Assembly: GCA_013397455.1 (NCBI GenBank) | Contig: VYZB01000079.1 | Location: 688,248 to 752,247, forward strand | Reading direction: 5' to 3' | Source: Crotophaga sulcirostris | Taxonomy: Eukaryota; Chordata; Aves; Cuculiformes; Crotophagidae | Length of the DNA stretch: 64,000 bases | Shown: positions 53,219 to 64,000 of the stretch, piece by piece | How the letters are laid out: each line of letters opens with the position of its first letter | Numbering within the stretch: the first letter of the stretch is position 1 | Program-made: the position numbers and the translations under genes | The notes under the pieces: model-generated | Told to the model about the DNA's origin: nothing | Database searches by the model: none | The model's input: the letters and a program-made list of their open reading frames with translations, nothing else

Positions 53219-53332
53219 CTAAGTCACACATATGTCATGGAGCAAGTTAATTAAAAAAAAAATTAACCCATTTTCCCTACTTTATTTACATAATTTAGCT
53301 AATAAACTAAACCCCCTTGGATGGAAACTTGC
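53219..53332 (-). other. SLC6A6: SLC6A6 short intron with GC-AG ends (phase 2)
   Basis: A 114-bp intron. On the - strand the donor reads CTATAG/GCAAGT and the acceptor GTGACTTAG/G. GC-AG introns are the commonest non-canonical class spliced by the major spliceosome, and AG/GCAAGT fits their donor consensus exactly at every other position. The reading frame leaves no alternative: a GT donor would break the YRDC junction. Confidence 0.93.
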
Positions 53333-53436
53333 CTATAGCAGTTGTATTTGTACTTGTTGTAGCTCCCCAGGGAAGTCATTGCTCCTAAGCAGATTGCATA
53401 TGAGAAGAAGATTTGTGTCCCTGCATCTATCCAGAC
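53333..53436 (-). CDS. SLC6A6: SLC6A6 exon, TM6 and start of intracellular loop 3
   Basis: A 104-bp exon, phase 0 in and phase 2 out, with acceptor TTTTCCTTTAG and a GC donor. It encodes [34 protein letters not shown] and part of Arg. TM6 with its unwound SYAICLG centre forms the substrate and ion site; the Gln in GTQIFFS and the following Ser are Cl- site positions in SLC6 transporters. The residue at human position 322 is Cys (TGC) here, where mammals have Ser. Confidence 0.98.
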
Positions 53437-55348
53437 CTAAAGGAAAAGACAGAAAGACTGTTATTACCAGCATTGTTGTATTGCAACACCCAACGCAAAC
53501 ACACTGTTCAAACTATGCAAAACCAACAATATACTTGTTTCCATTAGGAGTGATAGCTAAAGGATCAGGGAGAGAGGGAAAGAACACCACATTTGCAAAT
53601 TTGGCATTTATAAGGAAAAGAAAAATTGTTAGCACCAAAACCCACAAGAATATCATCTCTACAACAGTTCCTGTATCCCCTCCCCAGAGATGCTCAGTAT
53701 TTCTAGTTTCTTAGTCATTCATCTGATCCTTCCTGTGAGCACAACAATAAACGTGTTCCAGTGCAATAGGAAAAGCAGAAGTATTTATAACATTGCTCAT
53801 TTGTGTTGTAACTCATTTCAGTTAGACTCAGCTGACAGTGTCACTAAACTGAGGATGTGAAAAGCTTGAGAAAGGCTTGTGTATATGTTTTGCTTATTTT
53901 TCTAACTTTCTGGTTGTTTTGGTATCTGGTCAAATACAAGATAAAGAGCCATAGGGGTGGGGGAAAAACAAGCAAAATACAATGCACTTTATAAGATAAG
54001 TATCTGATCTCAGTCTCATGATTCTTTCTCCTGCTTACATTAAAAAATACACAGAGTGAAATAACAGTACAGTATCAACTACTCAGCAAATACATAGCAA
54101 GCTATCAAAATGCACCCATTGAATCCCATTTGTCCACTTCTTTCAGCTAATGCAAGTCTGCTAACACCAGTAGAAACCATCAAGAAGTTTGAGAAAGTGA
54201 GAACTAAGACAGTAGACCATTACCTCCTCCCTCCCACCATCACTTTCCAGCACCTTGCTGACTGGTGTCTCCTTGGAGATGATGCTTTTGCTAGAACGTG
54301 GGAGGGGGCCTGCCAGCTTGCATGAATCTCATTATTGGCTGATACTCTGGGCTTAGGGCTAAGAGCAGATCATAAAAATGATAAGAGTCCCATAAAAAAT
54401 GATTCATTCATAAAATATAATGTGCCCTATAATGAGCATGTCTTATATAAGGAGGGTAAGACTAGAGAACGCACCAAATTTCCAGCACGTTTCTTTCAAT
54501 TATATTTTTCCTACTTCAGTTCTTTAGCTACTGTTGCAGTTTTATTTTAACTACCTATTCGTTGGAAATAAATAGCAAAGACAAACATTATTCCCTCTCA
54601 CTATGGCCATCATTTGGTTACTTTCACAGATCTCTTTTTTCTTTTTTTGAGAGGTGATATTGATTTATTTATTTACTTTTTGCATATGTCATGTGATCAC
54701 TTCTGGCTGAAACAATGCTGCTTTGCTTAAGTATCATATATTTGCACTCCATAAGCACAGATAGGAATCTTTATCTAATCACAGCCTATACAAGAAAGAG
54801 TAAGCCTAGCTCACACTAGCCAGGGCTAAGCTAGCAGTAGCTTCTGTGTCTCAGAAAACATTTTTCTCCACCTTTGCATAGGTTTTCATTCTTCTATTAC
54901 TTTGTTCACGTATTTCCCAATCTCCTCCTATTAAGCAGTGACACTGGTACTCACAGTTGTTGCTTGTTGTTCCATCTGTGAAGCTCACGTGTCTCCACTG
55001 AAACTAAAGTCTATCCTCATTAAAAAATGCATCTCCCTTACCTTACCAACAAGAAAGCTGAGATTGTATAACGGGACAGAGTCTACTGCCTCAGAGTCCG
55101 TTGACGTAAAAAAAATACACACGCATACACACACATACATACACATGGAAAGATGCATTAAGACATATAACAGTGACTTTCTCAAGCAGATCTCTGGAAA
55201 ACATAACCCAGCATTAATGTTCATGCTACATTTGGACCTCTAAAGACCAGGGAAAAAAAGATTTTACTGCCATTATATCACCACCGTCCCCCTCCACCAT
55301 CCCCCTTTGTGTAGAAAATCATCCCGCTCCCCATTCCTGGTTCTGTAC
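53437..55348 (-). other. SLC6A6: SLC6A6 intron (phase 0)
   Basis: A 1.9-kb GT-AG intron with donor CAG/GTACAG. It carries a short CA/TACA repeat at 55116-55146. Confidence 0.85.
55116..55146. repeat. CA/TACA simple repeat
   Basis: An imperfect run of CA and TACA units in an SLC6A6 intron. Confidence 0.85.
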
Positions 55349-55483
55349 CTGTGGGTCAGCTAACCGTGAGATATCAGGATAAAGGTAAAATTTGATGCCT
55401 TCTGCAGCTCCAGGCAGGGTTACACCACGGATAAGGAGAACAAGGAGCATGATGAATGGGAATGTGGCAGTGATGTACACTAC
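55349..55483 (-). CDS. SLC6A6: SLC6A6 exon, TM5 and extracellular loop 3
   Basis: A 135-bp exon (45 codons, phase 0 both ends) with acceptor TTTATTGCCAG. It encodes [20 protein letters not shown], which is TM5, followed by [20 protein letters not shown] and LADPQ. TLPGA-GIKFYL is a well-conserved SLC6 loop after TM5. It differs from human by conservative changes (FTATFPFAM, LTLPGAGAG, recalled). Confidence 0.98.
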
Positions 55484-58400
55484 CTGGCAATAAAAAAAAA
55501 ATAAAAGGTATGTTTAGTCCATAGCAGGCAATGCTATACCTCCACAATCAAGAGAGATCTAGCGATGGGAATTCAAAGCCCTCCTGTATACCTAAAAAAA
55601 GGACCTAACCTGAGTTTCTCTGTCTACTTTTAGTTTAATGGTCTTTACCACCTTCTTTATTGCTTTAGGCCTGGAGGCAACACAGGTTTGTTAATCCCTC
55701 CAGAGCCCCCCAGACAGTGGTCCAGTCACTCAGGCAGAGAACATGCAGGATTTTATACAATGCATTACTTTCATTAGAATTCTACCTTTGCTCTGTTAGG
55801 CCTCCTCACATGACAAGTGCACCTCTGCCAGGGAATCTGAAGAGATTTCCTCACTGAGGGTGCCTGAAGCATTACCTCATTCTTTATTCAAACTTGAAAA
55901 CTGCAAACCATTTTGCAAACTCTGCTGCTATTTCCAACTTTGCTGTGCAGCCTCACTACTGCTCCTACAGGAAATTTCACGAGGCACTTCTTTCAGAGAT
56001 GACGATAATCTGGTCCATGCTCCTGCGTCTCCCTTCCCATCGCCTTGAATGCATGAAGTCCTTCAGGTTGGCATCAGCCTCAACAGTGGTAATTTCCAGT
56101 TCCATAACTTCATTCTTGCCCCTTGCTGCCTATTCAGCAACATCATTATTGGAAACTAAGGCTCTATTCATCCAGTTTGAGAATATGTCTTCATTATCTT
56201 TAACGTCTATTCCCACTTTCTTTGAATAACAGCCTGATTCTCTTCTTGTAATCTTCTCATTCATTTGATGAAAGAAGCCTTTGCTTTAATCTCCAGTGTG
56301 AGGGTTAATTGAGCTTGCATTTGGACAGTTCTATCTTTAGACCCACACTTTTTGACCTCTTAACATTTTGTTTTCTTTGCTCATCAGTGCTTTCACTCAT
56401 TTTTTATATAATCGCTCTGTTACAGTCAAGAATCACTACTGTCCAAGAAAGGGTATTTTTCATGCAGTCAAAGGATGCCCCCAGGTAATTGCAGTTTGCT
56501 GCTGTGTGTTAAAATGAATTTTTGTTTTCCAGAATTTGTTTAACTACAGCAAAGCTCTGGGGATGCACCATTTTTCTTCTTAAGTGTGTCTTCTGAGAAT
56601 AACAAGGAGAATTCAAAGCCTGCATTGCCATAATAATTCACAGAGCTGTATCGATTTCATAAAATGAAAGGAAATCTTTTTATACACATCCTTTTAAATT
56701 CTCTCCTTGAATTATCTGTGTATTTTTTCACAGTCAAATAGTATATATTACATATTAGCCCACTTACACCAAACCCAGAAGGATAATAGGAGGATTTTAA
56801 CTCTCCTAGTTTTTCTTAATATAAGCCATGCCTATGAAAAATTAAAGTTTCTTACAAAAAAATACATGCCTTGATGTATTTGCAGGAACTGGGTAGAAGA
56901 CACTCAGAAAGCAGCCTTTGAGCTGCAGGTAATGATTCTCTCATAACACTGGAGGAACTTTTAAGATCAAGCACATTATCCAAAGTATAAGCACAACTAT
57001 TATTTTTCCTCATGATTTCATGTTTATTTGTCCAATACGCTACTATGAGGTTTAAAAACTATGTCTGGTTTTTTTTTTCTTCCTGCTCTCCAAGAGCCAT
57101 TAACACGCTGGAAAGCAGGGAAGTGCTATAAACAACCATCTACTAAAGTAAACTAGACTTCTCAAATAATTCAAGTCCTCCATTAGAGTTTACAGTTTAC
57201 TTTTGTTTGCCCCCAAAGTTAATGGAGTCAACCGGAGACTTTCCAATGGTTTTGTTGGGCTTTGGCTGCACACCCGCACGAGCTCAGACGCTGCAGAGAA
57301 GAGGCAGTGAATTCCTACCAGTGGCCTTGTCTTAGAAATGAGACCATTTTGCTAGGTTTCCAGAACACACAATTGTTTAGATAACTGATTTTAACAGACC
57401 TGTTTTCAAACTATTACCTTCACATTGGCATGACATAAGTGTACCACAGGGAGCTTAGAAAAATCTCTGAGCTACCGTAACCTTTATCAAGCAGACACCA
57501 GGCTCACCTACTGCAGAACGTGTGCCTCTACCAGCTACTGTGGAAGATTTATTGTGTTCACCTTTACTATAAAACTTACACAATCTCCTCATTGGGTCAC
57601 ATCAATCAGAGGGAACAGAGAAGCAAACATTTTTGCCAATGTACACTTTAAAGGTGGGGCAAAGCTTGCGGGAATCCAGGGTAAGGCACCAGCATGGGGC
57701 TCCATGATAAAGATCATAGAAAGCAAGACAGAAACAACAGTAAAGCAAGTGGTTTAGTCAACAGTGGAACTAATGAGGTCTGGTTTCCTATGGAGTTTTG
57801 TCTCCTGGTTGATTCTGCACCATGTAACAAGGTAAAACTCCTAAATGATGGTTTTTCTGCAGTTGAGGCATTTGCCATTGCTCACTCCTCCTGACTTCTC
57901 TGGAGGTTGAATCAAGATGGGTTCACGCAGTGATCTTTCTCTCCGGTGGGACTCTAATGGGGTCAGTCCCTTCCACCTAGCTGACAAGAAATGTGTGTGA
58001 ACTTAATACCTGGAGACCCCTCTACCTCTGTTAGATTTATCTGAAATGCCTCAATGAACAGGTTTGAAAGCTACGAGCCACACATATGCAATGGCTTCAA
58101 AAGCCTTTTCTCATTAAACTAGGTTTAAAAACACTACTGTAAGCAAAAGGCAATAACATCCTGTAATTTGTTTCTTGCAATGGACTAGGACGAGGCTCAA
58201 GAACGATGTAACTGTTATCCTTCACAGAAAAACAAGTTTCTAAAAAGCATGTGATGAGACTAAAACCACAAACTATTTAGGATCTCTTGTTAATGAGTGT
58301 GCTTCTATATGTGTACCTAAGTTTAGTCTTCGGTAAATGAGCGGCATTTCAAAAATGCTGTGCATCCAGTAGTTTCCACTGACTCAAAACATCCCTACCA

Positions 58401-58793
58401 CAGCTATGTTAACATCTACCCCGCTGCACTGTGAATGAACTTGGCTGATGTGAGAGCACGGACAGGGAGAGCAGAGCACAACCCGTCAGAAGCCTCAGAC
58501 CTTCCACGCTCATGGCATGCATCAGTGTGATGCTCATCCTCAGAGAGGCAAAGTGGTACTCAAACTGTGCCAGTATCTGCTGCTTGATGCCATTCCAGTA
58601 ATGGCTACTTGACTCATAGGCATTTCGGGCACTGGTAATGAATTTCCAAAGTCAGTTGAATCCAAGTCCCTCTTTTATTCAGTGCAAAAATAGGTATTTT
58701 TGCAAGGAAATGGTGAATATCTTAAAGAACAGCACTACTATTCCTAACACCTGCTAACAGCAATGATTATAAAAAGGCTAAAAGCATACTTAC
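55484..58793 (-). other. SLC6A6: SLC6A6 intron (phase 0)
   Basis: A 3.3-kb GT-AG intron with donor AAA/GTAAGT. No exon, RNA gene or repeat is recognised apart from short T and A runs. Confidence 0.82.
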
Positions 58794-58926
58794 TTTCCCA
58801 GTGGATTTGACTCCTTTCCAAATGCAGAAGAAACATATGACCCAGACGAGGAGAAGACACAGTGCTAGATCCCACTTGATAATACCAATATCTTCAATTC
58901 CTGATGACAAACTCAGCACGTTGCGC
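58794..58926 (-). CDS. SLC6A6: SLC6A6 exon, end of extracellular loop 2 and TM4
   Basis: A 133-bp exon, phase 2 in and phase 0 out, with acceptor TTTTGTTTCAG. It encodes [20 protein letters not shown] (end of the large extracellular loop 2), [16 protein letters not shown] (TM4), then KGVKSTGK, which leads to TM5. Human TauT begins this segment at residue 201 (RNVLSLSPGI, recalled). It is the most 5' exon of the gene that I can find in the window. Confidence 0.97.
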
Positions 58927-61900
58927 CTGAAACAAAAGAGAGATGCATGAGCTCAGCTGATGCAGGGTCTGATTGTGATCTCTGAAAGTATACGATGGCG
59001 TACAGGGCAGCAGACATAGGGGCAGGTCCCTGCCCTTTGAACACTGCTTGTTCAGTCAGCATGGCTTATGTGAGTAAAGCTGAGTTTTGCAGCCCTGCAT
59101 CTTCCCTAGGTTTGCAATACTCTTGTTCAATATATTGCACAGCATTTCCTTTTATGCTCTTTTTAGCAGCTCAGTAAGAGCTAAGAAAGTATGCTCAAAG
59201 CACTGTAGTTTTCACATTTGCTGCCTTGAAGACAACAGACCAGGTCGTCCTGGCATTGCCAGGAAACCTGGCTTTGAAGCCACATGGCAGCATTGCCCAC
59301 AACTGGCCTGCATCCATGTGTTTCTCCTCCTTTTCAGTTCAGTTGCAAGACTGCAGGAAGAGGGAAAGGGAAAAAGCAACACAGGGAACTGTTCATGCTG
59401 TACAGCTTTGCAGGGTGAAGGCTGGAGCTGTTATCATTTCCCACCCCCCCCACAAAGCCCATACACCAACAGTGCCCAGGTGTGCTGTCTTCTGCCCTTA
59501 GCATGGCTGCCACCAGGGTCTTGTTTAGCTAACCACAGGTATTTGGTAAACTTTATTCTGTTACACAGGTTAACAAATAAAAAGAGATTTCTAAGCTGGG
59601 TCTTAAGGGAGCAACACCAGACCACCAAAATACTCTGCTCCTGAGGGAAAAAACTCATTAAGGCTTCTCTCTTTTGGTAATTGCCATAGGTCAAGCTGAT
59701 TTAAAACTATATTTTTTACTTTTGTGAAACACACATTGTCCACACACATTCGACAGACCTTGACATACCTGATACTTGCTTTATTTGTCATATAAGTATG
59801 AAAGTACAAACTCTTTCTTACTGTTCACTTAGCTAAAACTCCTCTGCAAACGAACCTACTGAACTCTGAAGAGTTTCTGCAAGTTTGTTTTAAGTCAAGG
59901 AGAATTTTCACATCAGTCACAACAGAAATGCCTTGGTCCACAGCTAGTGAAATTAATTTGTCACCTAAAAGACTGTAATCATATTTTATTTTCAGACAGC
60001 TATAAAAATAGCCACTTTCCTTCACCTACAGTATTGGAGAGCAGAGACCACAGTCAGACCAGAGTCAGGCCCTCACGCGTGGTATGCGCAGCTTTGCATG
60101 TGGACCCAGTACAAGACAAACCACTGTGGTTTGTTTTTCCCCTGAATTAATTATTTTTTTTTCTTTTTTGTTTTCTACTACCAAGGAAATAACAGTGTAT
60201 GAAGTCACCGATGGAAAATTTGCAATTAGTTTTTGGAAAAAAAACCATGGAGTGACCAGTTTAATAGGACTCAAACTCTCACCCATCTGTTTTGCTGTCT
60301 CTGTTTGCCAAATTCCCTTGGATTACCTGTGTGAATGCGTTCTCACACAAAAGACTTTATTATCTCTGGAACGTGTGTGTATTTTGTTATGGGAAAGGAC
60401 TAATGGCACCAGACAGGGTTAAGTCTGCCCTAATCAGCACAGCTATTCAACAGTTACGAGAACCCCCTCAGTAATGAATATTTGGCATAAAGTCGCAGTC
60501 CTGGTTCACCTGAGCCTAAAGAAACCAGAGAAAAACCTGCTGTGAATATACAAATGAAGAAAACACAACATCTTATGATGACCAACTTCAGCTGCAACCT
60601 TCTGTGGCTTTTTAAAAAATAAATGGCAATTTCCCAATCTAAGGGGCAGTTCACATTAAAAAGGCAGCCTATAGAGCCAACTCTCAGGAAGCCATGAATA
60701 ATTAACAGCGAACGCGTTTTGGAGTAGGGAGCTCTATTAATGCATTCAGCTAAGATTTCTTTGCTTTTTATTAGGGAACTAAAAGCAAATAGTCATCTAA
60801 CCTACAGTTTGCCCCAGCAATCCCTTCAGGCTTTTCTGGATGGGCATTCCAGTGGGTTACTGAGTGCCAGTTATGTTACTTTTCTATGGTGAGGCAGCAA
60901 GTGACGTGCTGGCTTTCTCTGTTCTGGGCTATCTCATCTCACAAAGACTGACTATCTCAAGAAACCCACTCAGAATTACCAGGGGAACCTCAGTATCAAA
61001 ATTGTTTCATATCTAACACAACACATTTTTGCAGCAGAAGCACTCAACCTGGATTTGCAACACCCTGAAAATTCAAGTTCAGGAAGGAACATGAGCTGAG
61101 CTAAGCTGATAGTTCTTCAATTTTGTTACACAACTCTCTGCTGCTTAGATTTGGCCACGCCCACTCAACTAACGTCACGTCATTTATGCATGGAGTTGTT
61201 ACTAATTCTAATTTATAGTCTTGATGCTGTCATTAACTGCCACTCATCTATAATCAATGGGACAACAGGCTGAGGCTGAGTTTGTTGTAAACATGAGCTC
61301 TTGAACCTTGTTCATACACTAGCATATTCTAGTGAGGTGCAATATGGAAATGTAATAGGAGCTGTAACTGGCTCTAGAACATAAACAAAAATAAAATGAG
61401 GAGAGTTATGCAATCCTTGAAGGATATTCCAGCTCGTTAATCAACTGAATGCAGACAGGACCTTTCGTACAGGAAAGGCAAAGCACCCTTTCATGTTGGA
61501 TGGACAAGAATAACTAACACTGAAACAGTACGTACCAGAAGACTATTAGAAGCAGAATATGAAACAATTTTAAAACTCTCAAGTTTGCCCTCAAAGGCAG
61601 AGACAGATGCCCTAGATTTGGTTTAGTTCTTCTGTTGCTCCCTTTGGGATTACATGCCATTAGCATGTGATAGTCTTTCTTGGGATTTGGACAAATAAAG
61701 TCTGCTGATTACCAAATATTTATAAACACTTGGTCAGCACCACACAATCAGAGGTTTTGTTCAATCATAATTACCCTGTAACAGTTACCCCTTATGTAAG
61801 TGTATAAGCCTTTAAAGTTTTGGACTTTAAAATAAAATCTTCAGAAATAAGACCTGAAGCATGTGATACCAAAGAGGTAAATCTCCTGATACAAAGCCAG

Positions 61901-64000
61901 ATTTGCTTAACCCCCTTTTATGGCTGCTCAAGCAAGCATGTGATTTGCACAGAACATTAATTCAAATGAACTGAAATGTCAGGCTGTACTGTACGTTCAG
62001 CGAGGCTGAGAAGGAAACGTGTTATTCAATGCGAAGAGGTTAATGCATCAATGTGGTCAACTGTATCAGGGAAACATTAGTTTCACAAAGCAATACTGAT
62101 GAAGACACTAGATAAATGTCCCACAATAAAAACAGCATTGGGTTTCAGAAACCAAATACTCATAAACCCCTAAATTAAATTGGAATTAATAGTGCCACAA
62201 AGCAGATGGATATATTCAGTTAAGAGACTATTTATTGACCTGTCCTTTCGATGTGGATAGCTGGCTGCCTGACAGCTGGCATCCTCTATGTTGGCAAAGG
62301 ACCTGAAAGGTTTTGAAATTATTTTTAATTTCAGAACTATAAGGAATAGTAGCATGGCTGGGGAAAAATGGGGGACACTAAATGCTTGCATCATGTAACA
62401 GCTACGTTATTAATTACAACAGTGCTGTGTGATCTCTGTCCTTACTTTAAGACACCAACAGTTGTTTATGCAGAGAGAACAGCTATTTTTAATACCTCTC
62501 CAAGTGCCATGAATCATGAAGGCAGCTCTCTCTGTTAAGGGCAGTTTTGCTCATGATGAAACAGTGAGCTGTGGACAGTATGTCTGTATTAGTAGTATTA
62601 CAGAGCCAAACTCCTCCCTAGCATGAATCCAGGAAAGAGTTCAGTTCATGATGTTTAAAACTGCTATTTGAGGACAAAAGTTAAAGTGGCTGCAAAGTGC
62701 AAGAAACTTGCCTCCACAAGCACTAGTTGCTGAGCAGCTTTTGCTGTGGCTGAGCTGCAGAAACAGTGAGGTCAAGGTGGAGCAAAGGGGAAAGTGCTGT
62801 GAGGACCGCTTACTTCTTCTCCAGCTTTGGGCACCTCCAGCCTGACTACAACTGTTAGGCTGTGTCTACAGGACAATTTGGTTCAGCTTGCAGGGGAGTT
62901 CTGAGGACAGAAACTTCACTTCTTTTAGAGAAAATTTAACTAAAAGCTCCACTCCAAATATGGTCCCATCATTCCCCCAACACATGGACAGGGTGTCCCG
63001 CCGTAACGCCCTCCACCGCATACCTGCCATACTGTTACCCATGGGAAGCTCTGGCATCCTCTGAGATCCTGGAGCCCCCACTCTTTTACAACCCCTTTTC
63101 CAACTCCCAGCCCTATTTCCTTCTGCTGTGGTATCTTCAGTCTCTCAAAGTGGACATGCCACCTGCGGTCCCAGGGAGACAACCTGGTCCATAAATTTGT
63201 GCACTACAGGTGTAGAAGCTTCTCACGCAGCAGGACAATGCCCCAGCCATGTCAGGAGGCCTCTGAGCTCATGTCTGCCACCACATACAAGAGGATCCCT
63301 GAGCAAAATCAATGCACAAAACTGAAGACGAGCACAGTGCATCTGAAGTCCTGGAAGAGTTACTCTATTTCAGGTGTGTCACTGTGTTTCTTCAGGAGAT
63401 CTTGAGGAAACCTTTGAACATCCTAACAAGGCAGTCACTCATCTGGATTCAAGGCCCTCAGTCCCAAAGCCATTGTGGGAGAGTCCACAGGAGTGAAAGT
63501 TGCTTCCTCTTCTACTGCAACTTGTTTCTATGTTCCCCTAAAATGCCCAAATGTACCATTTAACAAACTTTTCTGACTCCCTCTGTATTTACAAGGGAGG
63601 AAGTTACCTGGGAAAAATATCTGTCACTTAACATGGAAATGCCATGCTCGGAAAACGACAGCCCTTACAGCCTGCACCCTGTCGCTCACACCGGTCACTG
63701 GTCCCTCTTGACAAGCTGCTCATCGAAGATCCAATCTGCCCTTTGTATTTTGGCTCTTGTGTTACAAATTTTAGCACAGTTCATAAGACTACTTTTTTTC
63801 TAAACCTAACACAAGCCAAATATCTTCGGCGTGAACACCATTCCTGCTGAGGCTATTGGCTGACGCTTGTTTTTAAAAATAGAGAAGTAGGTGCAAGTTC
63901 ATGAGGGACAAAACTGGATTTTAAACATGCTGAAAAAAGTCAAGCTGAATGAGAAACTAATTCTACTCTTAACTAACCATCTGAGTAAGCCAATAAAAAA
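58927..64000 (-). other. SLC6A6: SLC6A6 intron sequence to the right edge
   Basis: At least 5.1 kb upstream of the TM4 exon in transcript direction. I searched the - strand for the preceding exon, the glycosylated loop ending FTSPVIEFWE, and did not find it, so it lies beyond the window. A 185-codon open frame on the + strand (59087-59644) matches nothing known. No repeats are recognised. Confidence 0.7.

Larger units (their letters stand above)
34820..58926 (-). other. SLC6A6: SLC6A6 gene, 3' part (taurine transporter TauT)
   Basis: Gene-level entry. Ten - strand exons (in transcript order 58926-58794, 55483-55349, 53436-53333, 53218-53094, 49320-49208, 46604-46467, 45417-45315, 44373-44273, 43572-43402, 41898-41758) join in frame to 420 residues. 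They match human TauT residues 201-620 with no net insertion or deletion, by memory alignment. TauT is a plasma-membrane SLC6 transporter that moves taurine (and beta-alanine) inward with Na+ and Cl-. The window covers TM4-TM12 and the cytoplasmic C terminus. Exons for the N terminus, TM1-3 and the glycosylated extracellular loop 2 lie to the right of the window. Confidence 0.96.

Noticed and set aside
53232..53714. 160-codon + strand open frame
   Set aside because: It runs antisense over the TM6 exon and flanking introns of SLC6A6, and is explained by constraint on the exon's other strand.
59087..59644. 185-codon + strand open frame in the SLC6A6 intron
   Set aside because: Low-information composition, no domain, no splice or promoter context. 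Expected occasionally by chance in long introns.
58927..64000. Search for the next upstream SLC6A6 exon
   Set aside because: No - strand segment matches the loop-2 sequence ending FTSPVIEFWE. Weak partial matches, such as near 61535, lack the frame and splice sites.

Overview
This window is nuclear genomic DNA from a vertebrate, very probably a bird. It is a mosaic of short, consensus-spliced exons inside long introns, and its only recognisable interspersed repeat is one CR1 LINE tail, the typical avian retroposon. Coding density is low. The window holds the 3' parts of two protein-coding genes arranged tail to tail.

Left half, + strand (about 8135-32550): the 3' part of a GRIP-family multi-PDZ scaffold gene. 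Ten exons splice in one continuous frame to 509 complete codons plus a stop. They encode most of PDZ5, all of PDZ6, the long linker and PDZ7, ending in VQTL. Because the gene beside it is the taurine transporter, as at human 3p25, I call it GRIP2 rather than GRIP1. The upstream exons (PDZ1-4 and the first strands of PDZ5) were not found in the window. A 135-base assembly gap (98-232) lies in this upstream intron or exon territory. The 3'UTR is about 2 kb and ends at an AATAAA at 32529.

Middle (about 32550-34820): a spacer of about 2.3 kb between the two convergent transcripts, with only T-rich low-complexity tracts.

Right half, - strand (about 34820-64000): the 3' part of SLC6A6, the Na+/Cl--dependent taurine transporter TauT. 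Ten exons give 420 residues, aligning without net length change to human residues 201-620 (recalled, not searched). They cover TM4 to TM12 and the C-terminal tail ending ETMM. The 3'UTR is an unusually long, uninterrupted block of about 6.9 kb with several candidate poly(A) signals. The 5' exons lie beyond the right edge.

The most interesting details are: (i) a 114-bp GC-AG intron in SLC6A6; (ii) replacement by Cys of the Ser corresponding to human Ser322, a reported PKC site, four bases upstream of that GC donor; (iii) introns at the same place and phase in PDZ5 and PDZ6 of GRIP2, a trace of domain duplication that PDZ7 lacks; (iv) tandem poly(A) signals in SLC6A6; and (v) a long open frame antisense to the GRIP2 3'UTR. 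I saw no unknown biological system in the sense of a new gene cluster, CRISPR array or mobile system.
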